Below, in pieces: positions 52,811-62,197 of a stretch of 64,000 bases of DNA (the first letter of the stretch is position 1; every line of letters begins with the position of its first letter). Made by a program: the position numbers and the translations under genes. The stretch spans positions 2,376,206 through 2,440,205 of the forward strand of contig NZ_AP018722.1 of NCBI RefSeq assembly GCF_004001325.1, given 5' to 3'. The notes beneath the pieces were generated by a model. The model searched no databases. It saw nothing but the letters and a program-made list of their open reading frames with translations, and had not been told where the DNA came from. The DNA is from Thiomicrorhabdus aquaedulcis (lineage in GTDB: Bacteria; Pseudomonadota; Gammaproteobacteria; Thiomicrospirales; Thiomicrospiraceae).

Positions 52811-52860
52811 TCTTTTTTTGCTCTTTTTTGCTCTTTTTTGTCTTTTTCGTTTCGTTTTTG
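52811..52860. repeat. Phased A-tracts upstream of the rrn promoter
   Basis: T-runs of 6-7 recur every 10 bases (TTTTTTGCTC repeated, then diverging), about 160-210 bases upstream of the rrn -35. Helically phased A-tracts bend DNA and could stimulate the promoter or bind nucleoid proteins. Confidence 0.7.
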
Positions 52861-52894
52861 TGAATTCTTGCTCTTTCTACACCTTACTCAGGCT

Positions 52895-52915
52895 TTATCC
52901 ACAGCTTTATGCACA
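52895..52915 (+). promoter_or_regulatory. Pair of DnaA boxes upstream of rrn
   Basis: TTATCCACA (52895-52903) and TTATGCACA (52907-52915) lie three bases apart in the same orientation. The same two box types follow one another at the oriC-like end (63933 and 63946). They sit between the rrn promoter and the IMPACT-family gene. Confidence 0.7.
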
Positions 52916-52959
52916 CTTTGCTTTGGCCAGGCCTGATTGATTTGGGTTTTATCGACAAT

Positions 52960-53559
52960 TTAATTTACTGTTTTAAATGTGCAGGCGTTTGCTTGGAGTT
53001 GCATTTGGAGTTCAATATTGTGTGTTTGTGGCACAGTTAGCGTTATTTGCACTGTTTGAGTGTAGCGAACATTGATGATTTGCCCTTGATATCCGTCCAA
53101 CCAATGCCGTATGGTTTGTTCTAATGCAAACGAACACTCTATTACATACTCTGTTGTATCAATTTGTTGCTGTATGGGCAAAACCTCCATGACCGCTTGG
53201 GCGGCTTGGCCATAGGCGCGCGTTAAACCGCCGGCGCCTAATTTGATTCCACCAAAATAACGCACGACAATAATCATAATGTCGCCAATACTTTTATGCT
53301 GTAACACGTTAAGAATGGGTTTGCCTGCCGTGCCAGAAGGTTCGCCATCATCGCCCATGCCTGCTGTTGATGCACATTGGGGGTCGCCGATAAGATACGC
53401 CCAGCAGTAATGCCGTGCATCGGGATAGTCTTTTTTTACCTGTTGTAACCATGCCATAGCCGATTCTCGATTGGTAATATGACTGGCAAGGGCGATAAAG
53501 CGGCTTTTTTTAATTTCAATTTGGGCTAATGCCGGTTCTAACGGAATGGAATACGCCAT
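52960..53559 (-). CDS. IMPACT/YigZ family protein
   Basis: A 199-residue YigZ-like protein. The N-terminal UPF0029 domain has IEIKKSRFIALASH, DARHYCWAY, GDDGEPSGTAGKPIL and VVRYFGGIKLGAGGLTRAY. The C-terminal DUF1949-like ferredoxin-fold domain follows. Eukaryotic IMPACT regulates translation; the bacterial role is unsettled. It starts three bases after the RND gene stop, so it is the third gene of that operon. A degenerate palindrome copy lies just 3' of it. Confidence 0.93.
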   Translation of the reverse strand: MAYSIPLEPALAQIEIKKSRFIALASHITNRESAMAWLQQVKKDYPDARHYCWAYLIGDPQCASTAGMGDDGEPSGTAGKPILNVLQHKSIGDIMIIVVRYFGGIKLGAGGLTRAYGQAAQAVMEVLPIQQQIDTTEYVIECSFALEQTIRHWLDGYQGQIINVRYTQTVQITLTVPQTHNIELQMQLQANACTFKTVN

Positions 53560-53562
53560 ATG

Positions 53563-56500
53563 TTAGACCGGGGATAGCTTAACTTTAAACCAGAGCGCGT
53601 ATAAAGCCGGCAGAAACAATAAGGTTAATAAGGTACCCACACCAATCCCACCAATTAACACATACGCCATTGGCCCCCAAAAGGTTGAGGTGGTTAAGGG
53701 GATAAACGCGAGCATTGCCGCAACCGCGGTTAGTAATACGGGTCGAGCGCGGCGAATCGTTGCATCAATCACCGCTTCTGCGGGTGCGTAGCCGTTTTTG
53801 AGATGGTCATCAATTTGGCCGGTTAGTATTAATGTATTGCGCATTAATATACCGGCCAAACCAATTAGACCCAGATTAGCAACAAAGCCAAACGGTTGAT
53901 TAAACAGCAGCATGGCACTGACCGCTCCAATTAATCCTAAAGGTGCGGTTATCATCACCATAAATAACGTGCTAAACGATTTAACCAATAACATAATTAA
54001 CAATGTCATGGCCAACAGCATCAATGGCATCATCGCTTGAATGGAGCTTTCGGCTTTGCTGGACTCTTCGACCGAACCGCCAACATCAATTCGATACCCA
54101 AACGGCAACGAATCGATTAGTGGTTGCATGTGCGCTTGAATTAACTGCGTGGCCACAGGCGGCTGCATGCCAGCCACCACATCGCTGTTCACTGAAATAT
54201 ACAATTCACGATTGCGACGTTCTAACAAAGGTTCTTCATAATGCACTTCAATCGTGGCCACCTGCTCTAATGGCAAAGTTTGGCCTAGTTTTGTTTTTAG
54301 CATGACACTACCCAGACTGTCGACATCCAGACGCGTTTGCGCATCGCCGCGCACCACTACGTTTACAGTGCGAATGGTTTCGCGGACTTGTGCAACAGGC
54401 ATCCCCTGCAATTGAGCTTGCAACTGCTGATGAACCTCAGCGGGCGTTAAACCAATTTGCAATAAGCGCATTTTATCCATATTTAAATAGAGGCTTGGCA
54501 CACGATCACCCCATTGCAAATGGGGATCAATGGCAAAGGCTTGTTGACCAATTAACTGCTTAAGGTCATTGGCAATCACACGCAATTGATTGGCATCCGG
54601 GCCAACGACTCTAAAAGTGACTGGCCAAATAACCGGCGGACCAAATAGCAGCGAATGCACACGAACTCGCGCCTCGGGAAAAGCGCCGGCTTGTATTTGC
54701 GCTTGCAGCTTGGCTTGCAGACGATCGCGTGCTGCGGCATCGGGTGTGACGACAATTATTTTGGCAAACGCGGGATTGGGCAGTTCGGGATTAAGCGCTA
54801 AGAAAAACCTGGGTGCACCGCGTCCTACATAACTCGACAACGACTTAACCTCTTCTTGACCATTAATAATGGCCTCCATACGCCGCGTCACTGCATCGGT
54901 GGCTTGAATGGATGAACCTTCTGGCAAGTAAATATCCACCATGAGTTCAGGACGATCAGAACTGGGAAAAAATTGTTTCACCACCGCTTTGTTCATGCCC
55001 ACGGCCGCGACCACAAACAGTGCCAACGTCGCTAACACCACCCACACTTTATAACGAACACACGCGGTAATGATTTTTCGCAAGAGTTGATAGGGTTTAG
55101 TGTTATAGAGTGTGCTTACATGGTTTGCAGACGTACTAGGGCCATGGTTTTTTTGCACCAACAGCTTAACCCCTAAATACGGCGTAAAGTACACCGCGAC
55201 AATCCAAGAAGCCATTAGGGTAATACCCAATACCCAAAAGATATTACCTGCGTATTCGCCCACTCGCGACTGCGCCAGGCCAATGGGTAAAAAGCCAACC
55301 ACCGTAACCAAGGTGCCCACCAGCATTGGCGCGGCGGTTACGGTCCAAGAATAAGCGGCGGCCTTGGCTTTTTCCATGCCCTCTTCCATTTTAACCAACA
55401 TCATTTCAATGGCGATAATGGCGTCGTCCACCAATAAACCCAGTGAGATAATCAATGCGCCTAAGGTAATACGGTCAAAGTTTAAACCTTGCAGATACAT
55501 AAACAAAAAGGTCATGGCCAACGTAAGGGGTACGGCCAAAGAGACAATTAAACCCGCCCTTAAACCCAACGCCAGCAAACTAATCACCAACACCACCAAT
55601 AAGGCGGTCATAAATTTAAGCTCAAATGTACTCACGGCACTGTGAATGGCATCGGCTTGATTGGTGATTTTGTCTAAATGCACACCCAATGGCAGTTGTG
55701 GTTGGTAAGCGGCTTCAAACGCTTGCAGATGTTTTTCAAGTTGCAAGCCATCGGTAGCGGGCGACATCACGACCCCTAAAATTAGGGTGGTTTCACCTCG
55801 ATCACGTACTAAAAACTCGGGGGGATTGGCAAATCCGCGCACCACTTTGGCGACGTCTTGCAGCAACAACGTTTGTTCTCCCACCAAAATGGGCAATTGT
55901 TGTAGTTGCTCAATACGGTCAAAATAGGCGGTTGGCGGTGAATCGAATTCACCGCGCACGTAAAGTCGCGGCCCTGCCGTTTCAATAAACCCACCATCGG
56001 TTACTGTTAACTGAGCCTGAATTGCATTTTGCACCGCGCTGACACTTAAGCCGCGCGACTCTAGTGCCGATTTATCTAGGTCTATATAAAAGTGTTGTGG
56101 CTGTTCACCAATCAAATTGACTTTTTTAACGCCAGTTACCTGACGTAACGCCACTTGCATTTTATCGGCCTCTAACAACAGTTGATGTTGTGGCCACTTT
56201 GGCGCGGTTAAACTGTACAGCGTAAAATAAACGTCTTCAAAATCGTCGTTAAAAAACGGCCCTTGTACACCTTGGGGTAAACGCTGTGCTTCATCGCCCA
56301 ACCGCTTACGAACCTGATAATACAAATCTTGCGCACTGCCTTTAGGCGTATTTTCGGCAAACGACACAATCATGTCCACCCGACCTGCGCGCGCTTTGGT
56401 TTCTACTCGATCAAAATATTCAATTTCTTCAAGTTTTTTTTCAAGCGGATCGGCTACTTGATTTTGCATCTGTTGTGCGGTGGCACCCGGCCACGTAGCG

Positions 56501-56652
56501 CTAACCAACATGGTATTTAAATTAAAACTTGGGTCTTCGGCACGCCCCATGTGCAAAAAAGCATACGCACCGGCAAGCGCCACCACCAGCATAAAATACA
56601 GCGTTAACGAACGCTCTTTTACCGCGTAAGCCGACACATTCCAGCGGTTCAT
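53563..56652 (-). CDS. RND family efflux pump, inner-membrane subunit
   Basis: A 1029-residue RND transporter with the usual duplicated topology: an N-terminal helix (FMLVVALAGAYAFL), a large periplasmic porter domain, then a helix block with LGLLVDDAIIAIEMMLVKMEEG that holds the family proton-relay acids (DD pair). It continues FLPIGL, a second porter domain and a second helix block (GLIGLAGILMRNTLILTGQID). It belongs to the AcrB/HAE1-like branch rather than the metal branch. It exports substrates with the adaptor encoded next to it; no outer-membrane TolC partner is encoded nearby. The ATG overlaps the adaptor stop (ATGA). Confidence 0.94.
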   Translation of the reverse strand: MNRWNVSAYAVKERSLTLYFMLVVALAGAYAFLHMGRAEDPSFNLNTMLVSATWPGATAQQMQNQVADPLEKKLEEIEYFDRVETKARAGRVDMIVSFAENTPKGSAQDLYYQVRKRLGDEAQRLPQGVQGPFFNDDFEDVYFTLYSLTAPKWPQHQLLLEADKMQVALRQVTGVKKVNLIGEQPQHFYIDLDKSALESRGLSVSAVQNAIQAQLTVTDGGFIETAGPRLYVRGEFDSPPTAYFDRIEQLQQLPILVGEQTLLLQDVAKVVRGFANPPEFLVRDRGETTLILGVVMSPATDGLQLEKHLQAFEAAYQPQLPLGVHLDKITNQADAIHSAVSTFELKFMTALLVVLVISLLALGLRAGLIVSLAVPLTLAMTFLFMYLQGLNFDRITLGALIISLGLLVDDAIIAIEMMLVKMEEGMEKAKAAAYSWTVTAAPMLVGTLVTVVGFLPIGLAQSRVGEYAGNIFWVLGITLMASWIVAVYFTPYLGVKLLVQKNHGPSTSANHVSTLYNTKPYQLLRKIITACVRYKVWVVLATLALFVVAAVGMNKAVVKQFFPSSDRPELMVDIYLPEGSSIQATDAVTRRMEAIINGQEEVKSLSSYVGRGAPRFFLALNPELPNPAFAKIIVVTPDAAARDRLQAKLQAQIQAGAFPEARVRVHSLLFGPPVIWPVTFRVVGPDANQLRVIANDLKQLIGQQAFAIDPHLQWGDRVPSLYLNMDKMRLLQIGLTPAEVHQQLQAQLQGMPVAQVRETIRTVNVVVRGDAQTRLDVDSLGSVMLKTKLGQTLPLEQVATIEVHYEEPLLERRNRELYISVNSDVVAGMQPPVATQLIQAHMQPLIDSLPFGYRIDVGGSVEESSKAESSIQAMMPLMLLAMTLLIMLLVKSFSTLFMVMITAPLGLIGAVSAMLLFNQPFGFVANLGLIGLAGILMRNTLILTGQIDDHLKNGYAPAEAVIDATIRRARPVLLTAVAAMLAFIPLTTSTFWGPMAYVLIGGIGVGTLLTLLFLPALYALWFKVKLSPV

Positions 56653-57776
56653 CGCGCTTGCTCCTTAACGGCTTGGCCTTCGGTTAATAAATGCACGCCC
56701 AAAATAACAATGCTGTTTACGCCCTTAAAATCTCCTTCAAGCGGGCTTATCCAAGCCGATTCAGCCGACAGTGCTTGCACCTTAACCGCTTTACGCGTTA
56801 CGTGGCCGTCTTGCACCACCCAAATAGAACTAAAATCACCCTGTTCGTACAACGCCGTGCTGGGAACTTGAAGCGTACTTTGTGACGCGCTTGACTGGAT
56901 GACGCTATCAAAATGCAACGTCGCAGTTTGTCCTAAGCTCAGCAATGAGGCTTGCGCTTCGTTTAAAGCAAGCAAACTAAAGCGTGCTTCCCAGGTTCGA
57001 CTCAGCGGATTGGCGACCGTCGCCAGCTCACGTAACTGCGCGTCATAGACCTGCGTTTGGCCGTACAAGGTTACTTTGGCGGTTTTGGGTAAGTCTTTTA
57101 GACGCGATTCGGGCACTTGCACGGCCACTTCATGGTGCCCTTGCAACGCCAAACGCACCACCGTTTGCCCCACGGTCACCACCGTACCGGGTTCAGCGTT
57201 AACCGCGACAACATTGGCCAGGCCTGGTGAACTTAAGGTGGTGTAATTGAGTTGATTTTGCGCTTGTTGTTCTTGTAAACGCTGCGACTTTAAATGCGAT
57301 TCTAATACGCTCACTTGATTTTGCGCTTGCTCTACCGCTTGTTGGGACACCAAATTACGCTTAAACAAGGTTTTTAAGCGCGAGTATTCGTTGTTGGCTA
57401 AGCTAAGCTCAGACTGGGTGGCCTTGATATTAGCCATCGCCACCTGCAACGCCAATTGATAATCTTGTGGATCTAAGCGCATCAATGGCGAATTAGCCGC
57501 CACCACATCGCCGACATTCACCAAGCGTTGTACCACTTTACCACTCACTCTAAACGCCATATCGGGACTGTAACGCGCCACCACAATGCCGCTTAAAGTT
57601 GGCAAAGTGGCGTTAGCTTGACTTTGCACCTGCATGGTTTTAACCACAAGCACGAGCTTGTCCACCGCTTGACTGGTGGGTTCTTCGCAGCCATGCAAGC
57701 TCAACACCAGCGTGGTCAAAAACATCCCTTTGATGAACAAAGTAAAACCGTTTGTTACCGCATGCTTAAAGCGCAT
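56649..57776 (-). CDS. RND efflux periplasmic adaptor (membrane fusion protein), lipoprotein
   Basis: From the ATG at 57776 (AAGGAAA upstream) the protein is 375 residues with a lipobox ending LHGC. It has the barrel-sandwich halves VARYSPDMAFRVSGKVVQRLVNVGDVV and a matching later lipoyl half, a helical hairpin (about 95-165, KATQSELSLANNEYSRLKTLFKRNLVSQQAVEQAQ), and a beta-barrel domain. It bridges the pump and an outer-membrane channel. The frame extends upstream to 57857 through a palindrome and is not coding there. A degenerate palindrome at 57217 encodes SPGLA. Confidence 0.92.
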   Translation of the reverse strand: MRFKHAVTNGFTLFIKGMFLTTLVLSLHGCEEPTSQAVDKLVLVVKTMQVQSQANATLPTLSGIVVARYSPDMAFRVSGKVVQRLVNVGDVVAANSPLMRLDPQDYQLALQVAMANIKATQSELSLANNEYSRLKTLFKRNLVSQQAVEQAQNQVSVLESHLKSQRLQEQQAQNQLNYTTLSSPGLANVVAVNAEPGTVVTVGQTVVRLALQGHHEVAVQVPESRLKDLPKTAKVTLYGQTQVYDAQLRELATVANPLSRTWEARFSLLALNEAQASLLSLGQTATLHFDSVIQSSASQSTLQVPSTALYEQGDFSSIWVVQDGHVTRKAVKVQALSAESAWISPLEGDFKGVNSIVILGVHLLTEGQAVKEQAR

Positions 57777-57815
57777 TTGTGTTTCCTTTTGCCCTTTAAA
57801 GGGCTTACAAGAGTG

Positions 57816-57827
57816 ACCAGGCCTGGT
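57816..57827. repeat. 12-bp palindrome within an 18-bp perfect palindrome
   Basis: Exact ACCAGGCCTGGT extended to GTGACCAGGCCTGGTCAC, 40 bases upstream of the RND adaptor start. A possible operator or 5' hairpin. Confidence 0.9.
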
Positions 57828-57844
57828 CACTCTATAATTATAAT

Positions 57845-58023
57845 GAGACCTTTGCACGAGTCAGGTGCGAAAGAAAAATAGGCGTAAGTACCCCTTGAGG
57901 GTAAAAAATTTGCCTGATTGCGGCGGAAACCGCAGTGAATAGCGAGCTATTCACAAGTTTTTCAACAAAAATCAGGTGAATTTTAACCATTTTTATTCGT
58001 GCATTGACTCGTGCAAAGGTCTC
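57845..58023. mobile_element. MITE with IS5/IS1031-type ends, copy 2
   Basis: A 179-bp relative of the element at 2122-2280. It has the same terminal repeats (GAGACCTTTGCACGAGT / ACTCGTGCAAAGGTCTC) and is flanked by a 3-bp repeat AAT (57842-57844, 58024-58026). It carries an extra segment of about 25 bases with a small hairpin (TACCCCTTGAGGGTA). It lies between the RND adaptor and mnmE. Confidence 0.85.
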
Positions 58024-58058
58024 AATGATGCTTATTTATTAAAGAGTTGATTCACCCA

Positions 58059-59435
58059 TTACTTACCAATGCAAAACGAGGTAAAGATGCGCCCCAACAG
58101 GTCATCGGAGGTAAAACGTCCGGTAATTTCGGCCAAAGCTTCTTGCGCTAAACGCAAATCTTCGGCCAACAACTCGCCCGCCGCAAAGTGTTCTAACTGC
58201 ATTTTGCCGTTAAGTGTCCAATCTAATGCGCTTTGCAAGGCGTCCAAATGGCGTTTACGCGCCATAAACACGCCCTCGGCGGTTTGTGTAAAGCCCATCT
58301 CGATTTTTAAATGCTCTTTAAGCAAATCCAACCCCAAATGCTGCTTAGCCGAAATCCAAATCACCGTTTCTTCATGCCCCGACGCTGTGTTTTTATCCAC
58401 CTTTTGCACGCGAGGTAGTTCGTTAATTAAATCAATTTTATTGCGAATCAAGGTCACCGGAATGTGGCGCGGCAAGCGATCTAAAATAGCCTGATCTTCA
58501 TTATCAATCGACTCGCCGGCTTGTACCATCACTAAAATTCGGTCGGCGTTTTCAATGGCTTGCCAAGCGCGTTCTATGCCAATTTTTTCGACCTTATCCA
58601 CCGCTTCGCGCAAGCCAGCCGTGTCTAATATGTGCAAGGGCATGCCGTCAATTTGAATCTCTTCTTTCAAAATATCGCGTGTTGTGCCGGCCATGTCGGT
58701 GACAATGGCGCTGTCTTTGCCCGACAACGCGTTAAGGAGACTCGATTTTCCGGCATTGGGGCGACCTAAAATGACCACCGACATACCCTCACGCAATAAC
58801 ACGCCTTGTTGCGCCGAAGCAAAAACCTTATGCAGTCGCCCTAAAATATGCTCAAGTTGGCCTGCAACTTTGCCATCCGTTAAAAAATCAACCTCTTCTT
58901 CGGGAAAATCAATGGCGGCTTCGACGTAAATCCGCAAACCGATTAACTCTTCAACCAAGATATTTATTTCCCGCGAAAAATCGCCTTGCAAAGAGCGTAA
59001 CGCACTGCGCGCCGCTTGGTCGGACGACGCTTCAATTAAATCGGCAATGGCCTCGGCTTGTGCCAAATCGAGTTTGTCGTTCATAAAAGCTTGTTTTGAA
59101 AACTCACCCGGCTGCGCCATGCGCGCACCCAACTCAATCACTCGGTTTAACAACCATTGCAACACCACCGGGCCGCCGTGCCCTTGCAGCTCTAACACGT
59201 CTTCGCCAGTAAACGAGTGTGGATTAGCAAAAAACAGCGCAATGCCTTTGTCTAACACCGCACCATCGGCGGCATAAAATGCGCCGTAATGAGCGTAACG
59301 CGGTTTGGGAATTTTGCCCAATACCGCTTGGGCAATGTGCGCGGTATGTTTGCCCGACACACGCACAATGCCTACGCCACCGCGTCCTGGCGCGGTGGCA
59401 ATAGCGGCTATGGTGTCTAGGTTGTCGTATTCCAT
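58059..59435 (-). CDS. mnmE: tRNA modification GTPase MnmE
   Basis: From the ATG at 59435 (AGGAAAA upstream) the protein is 458 residues, as usual. The N-terminal tetrahydrofolate-binding domain has [21 protein letters not shown]. The G domain has [29 protein letters not shown] and RNKIDL. The C-terminus CIGK is the conserved Cys motif. With MnmG it modifies wobble uridines. An in-frame extension to 59489 is not supported. The gene appears to have its own promoter, since a terminator precedes it. Confidence 0.97.
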   Translation of the reverse strand: MEYDNLDTIAAIATAPGRGGVGIVRVSGKHTAHIAQAVLGKIPKPRYAHYGAFYAADGAVLDKGIALFFANPHSFTGEDVLELQGHGGPVVLQWLLNRVIELGARMAQPGEFSKQAFMNDKLDLAQAEAIADLIEASSDQAARSALRSLQGDFSREINILVEELIGLRIYVEAAIDFPEEEVDFLTDGKVAGQLEHILGRLHKVFASAQQGVLLREGMSVVILGRPNAGKSSLLNALSGKDSAIVTDMAGTTRDILKEEIQIDGMPLHILDTAGLREAVDKVEKIGIERAWQAIENADRILVMVQAGESIDNEDQAILDRLPRHIPVTLIRNKIDLINELPRVQKVDKNTASGHEETVIWISAKQHLGLDLLKEHLKIEMGFTQTAEGVFMARKRHLDALQSALDWTLNGKMQLEHFAAGELLAEDLRLAQEALAEITGRFTSDDLLGRIFTSFCIGK

Positions 59436-59502
59436 GCGTTTTCCTAATAATCCTAATGGATAGAGTGGTGCTGTTAGCATAAAGCTCATGTCATTTTACC
59501 AA

Positions 59503-59530
59503 CAAAAAACGCCCATTAAGGGCGCTTTTT
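59503..59530 (-). terminator. Terminator between the yidC cluster and mnmE
   Basis: AAAAACGCCC/GGGCGCTTTTT with an ATTAA loop and T-run on the minus strand, 30 bases past the stop of the small hypothetical gene. Confidence 0.8.
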
Positions 59531-59560
59531 GTGGTCAATATTCACATGATAATAATGCGT

Positions 59561-59890
59561 TTAACTGTGCTTCACGGTGTAAAGAGTGGTGGTTTTCACC
59601 TCGGTAATAAACGGCTTTTGCGCATACAGCTCAAGGGTTTTTTCTAACATTTTTTTAGAACGAAAGGTCAACTCTTCAGCGTCGTCATTTACCTTAAACG
59701 ACAACACATATAACGGCTCACCGGTTGGCGCGCTGTTGGTTTGCACGCTCTGGCTGGCCGATGTCGCGTCTAAAGGACGGTAACCATCGGCGGTTTTGTA
59801 GCACAAAGGCGTCGTGCCATCTGCCACAATGTACTCTACTTTGCCGTACATAGGATGGTCGATGCCAGGTTTTTGATAGGATAATTGCAT
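59561..59890 (-). CDS. Hypothetical protein in the yidC operon
   Basis: A 109-residue soluble protein starting MQLSYQKPGIDHP with AAAGGAC seven bases upstream. It has an N-terminal strand region and a C-terminal part FKVNDDAEELTFRSKKMLEKTLELYA. No family recognised. It begins 15 bases after the yidC stop and is closed by a terminator, so it belongs to the rpmH-rnpA-yidC transcript. This is not a usual member of that cluster. Confidence 0.65.
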   Translation of the reverse strand: MQLSYQKPGIDHPMYGKVEYIVADGTTPLCYKTADGYRPLDATSASQSVQTNSAPTGEPLYVLSFKVNDDAEELTFRSKKMLEKTLELYAQKPFITEVKTTTLYTVKHS

Positions 59891-59905
59891 GTTGATGTCC
59901 TTTGA

Positions 59906-61555
59906 TTACTTCTCTTCGCCAGCTTCAATTTTTTTGGTGATGTACCATTGCTGAGCGACCGATAAAATGTTGTTGACCACCCAGTACAAAACTAAGCCCG
60001 CTGGGAACCACAAGAAGAAAATGGTAAAAATAAACGGCAATAACTTCATGACTTTCTGTTGGGTTTCGTCCATCATCGCTGACGGATTAAGCTTTTGCTG
60101 AATGAACATGGTAATCCCCATAATCACAGGCAAAATAAAGTACGGATCTTGTGCGGATAAGTCTTCAATCCACAACATAAACGGTGCTTGACGCATCTCG
60201 ACCGAATACAACAACACCCAATACAGTGCAATAAACACCGGCATCTGAATAAAGATAGGCAGACAACCGCCCAACGGGTTAATCTTTTCTTCTTTGTAAA
60301 GCTTCATCATTTTTTGCTGAAAGATAACCTTGTCGTCGCCGTAGTTTTCTTTAAGCTGCTGCAGTTTAGGCTGAAACTTCTTTAAACGCGCCATTGAGCG
60401 ATAACTGGTTTCGGATAACTTATAAAACACCAGTTTAATCAACAACGTTAACAATATAATCGCCACACCCCAGTTGCCTACTAACGCATAAATTTGCGCC
60501 AATATCCAAAATAATGGCTCGGCTAGGATGGTTAAAATTCCATAATCAATCGTAAGTTCTAAACCTGGAGCAATTTCAGCTAATACATCCTGTTTTTCAG
60601 GTCCAATGTAAATTTGTGAACTTAACGTCCCTACTTGACCTGGAGCCACCTCAACTAGAGGTTCTACCAATCCTACTGCAAAACGATCATCGCCCACTGG
60701 CTTTGCATAATAGACGTTTTGTGCAGTTTGATTAGGCACTAAAGCCGCTAAAAAATATTGTTGAATCATCGCCGCCCAACCGCCGGTTACATTACGACCC
60801 ACAATTTCTTGAGTGGTTAAATCGTCAAACGAGTGCTTAACATACTTTTCTTCGGCATTGCCATCGTACAACACCGGACCGGTGTAGGTGTACATCATAA
60901 AATTGTCGTCGGGATTAAAACGATTGCGCACCAATTGCGAATACAAACTACCCGACCAGGCCTGGTCGGTTTGGTTTTCAACCTTGTAATCGACCGTAAT
61001 AAGGTAATCACCCTTTTTGAACGTATAGGTTTTAGTTACCTTTACGCCGTCTTGTTGCCACGTCATGGGCACCACTAAAGTATCACCACTTATGATGTAC
61101 TCTGATTTTTCTACTGTGTAACGTGCTTTATGATTAGGCGCTGGCAAGGTAGCTTTGGGTTGTGTTGCAATGCCGTTTTGTGCCATAAATATAAGCGCGC
61201 CACTGTCGCTCATTAACTGAAATGGCTGTGTATGATCTTTGCTTCCACCATATTCTAGTAAACGCGCTTCACGAATATCACCACCCACGGTGTCAATGAT
61301 TAAATCTAAGGTGTCGGTGGTGACTTTAATGCGAGAACCTTGCTCAACCACGTTTTGTAAAGTGGGCACTGCACTGTTGCTCACAACGCCTGTATTGGCG
61401 CCAGGCACGTCCAATGCAGGCGCGACTTGACCCTGAACAGCCGAAGACGACTGTGCCAGAGGATCTACTTTGGGCGCTGAAAACTGCGTCCATTGAAGCC
61501 AAATCCACGTTAACGTAAACGCCAGCGCTAACCACCAAAACGATTTCATGTTCAT
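59906..61555 (-). CDS. yidC: Membrane protein insertase YidC
   Basis: About 549 residues from the ATG at 61555 (AAAGG ten bases upstream; a TTG two codons earlier is less likely). The Gram-negative form has an N-terminal helix, a large periplasmic P1 domain, then the conserved helix bundle with the cytosolic hairpin (SYRSMARLKKFQPKLQQLKENYG) and LPIFIQMPVFIALYW. It inserts c and a subunits of ATP synthase among others. A palindrome copy encodes DQAWSG in the P1 domain (60955). The usual yidD upstream is absent. Confidence 0.96.
   Translation of the reverse strand: MNMKSFWWLALAFTLTWIWLQWTQFSAPKVDPLAQSSSAVQGQVAPALDVPGANTGVVSNSAVPTLQNVVEQGSRIKVTTDTLDLIIDTVGGDIREARLLEYGGSKDHTQPFQLMSDSGALIFMAQNGIATQPKATLPAPNHKARYTVEKSEYIISGDTLVVPMTWQQDGVKVTKTYTFKKGDYLITVDYKVENQTDQAWSGSLYSQLVRNRFNPDDNFMMYTYTGPVLYDGNAEEKYVKHSFDDLTTQEIVGRNVTGGWAAMIQQYFLAALVPNQTAQNVYYAKPVGDDRFAVGLVEPLVEVAPGQVGTLSSQIYIGPEKQDVLAEIAPGLELTIDYGILTILAEPLFWILAQIYALVGNWGVAIILLTLLIKLVFYKLSETSYRSMARLKKFQPKLQQLKENYGDDKVIFQQKMMKLYKEEKINPLGGCLPIFIQMPVFIALYWVLLYSVEMRQAPFMLWIEDLSAQDPYFILPVIMGITMFIQQKLNPSAMMDETQQKVMKLLPFIFTIFFLWFPAGLVLYWVVNNILSVAQQWYITKKIEAGEEK
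60955..60966. repeat. 12-bp palindrome (in yidC)
   Basis: Exact ACCAGGCCTGGT, extended to CCGACCAGGCCTGGTCGG, read as Asp-Gln-Ala-Trp in YidC. Confidence 0.9.
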
Positions 61556-61630
61556 GAGCAATAAACCTTTTGAATCTTTTTTAAATTCTTTAAATTAACA
61601 TTAAGAAACGTTAGACAGGATTGACATTAA

Positions 61631-61664
61631 GAGACCTTTGCACGAATGAATGCGAAAATATCTC
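61631..61664. mobile_element. MITE-end remnant between rnpA and yidC
   Basis: GAGACCTTTGCACGAATGAATGCGAAAATATCTC matches the first 30 or so bases of the MITEs with a few changes, and stops just before the rnpA stop codon. No right end is present. It occupies the place where yidD is normally found. Confidence 0.7.
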
Positions 61665-61665
61665 A

Positions 61666-62172
61666 TTAAGTTCGATCTTTAAACCCACTGTGGCGTATTT
61701 TACGAATTAAATGTAAAAAGCTCGTGTGCAGAGTTTCACTGTCAATGTCCTGCATTCCCTTGCGTCCTAAAACGACAATATCATAACCACTTAAAGACTC
61801 TTTATGTAGTCTAAATGCTTCGCGGGCAATTCTTTTTACCCGGTTACGCCATACCGCGCGCTGAAGCTGCTTTTTAGCTACGGCCAATCCTAAACGAGCT
61901 ATGGGCTCGTGGTTAGGTCGAACAATCAACGTCCAGTTGCGATTGGCAAACTTTTCGGCCTGTGCAAACACATGTTGAAATTCTTTTGGGGCAAGTAAAC
62001 GATACGATTTAGAAAATCCATTAGATAAATCAGGCTTATTAACTTTATTAACCTTAGTAAGCAAAGACTTAGCGTATTTTTTTGGATTTAGAGTGGTGTT
62101 ATCTATTGATGTCTTAAGGGGTAACGCGGAGGGTGAGTCTGGTTGAGTTGAGTGTTCGATATGTGAAGTCAT
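61666..62172 (-). CDS. rnpA: Ribonuclease P protein component RnpA
   Basis: The RnpA core runs from about residue 53 (FSKSYRLLAPKEFQHVF) and has the RNR signature WRNRVKRIAREAFR and YDIVVLGRKGM. The protein is 168 residues, about 50 longer than usual. The N-terminal extension is polar, with STQPDSPSALP and KSLLTKVNKVNK, and may be non-core or reflect a too-early start; GGTGGG before the ATG at 62172 supports the long form. The protein assists the RNase P RNA in tRNA 5' maturation. It follows rpmH after a hairpin. Confidence 0.93.
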   Translation of the reverse strand: MTSHIEHSTQPDSPSALPLKTSIDNTTLNPKKYAKSLLTKVNKVNKPDLSNGFSKSYRLLAPKEFQHVFAQAEKFANRNWTLIVRPNHEPIARLGLAVAKKQLQRAVWRNRVKRIAREAFRLHKESLSGYDIVVLGRKGMQDIDSETLHTSFLHLIRKIRHSGFKDRT

Positions 62173-62197
62173 TAACCCACCAGACTGAGTTTCTGCG

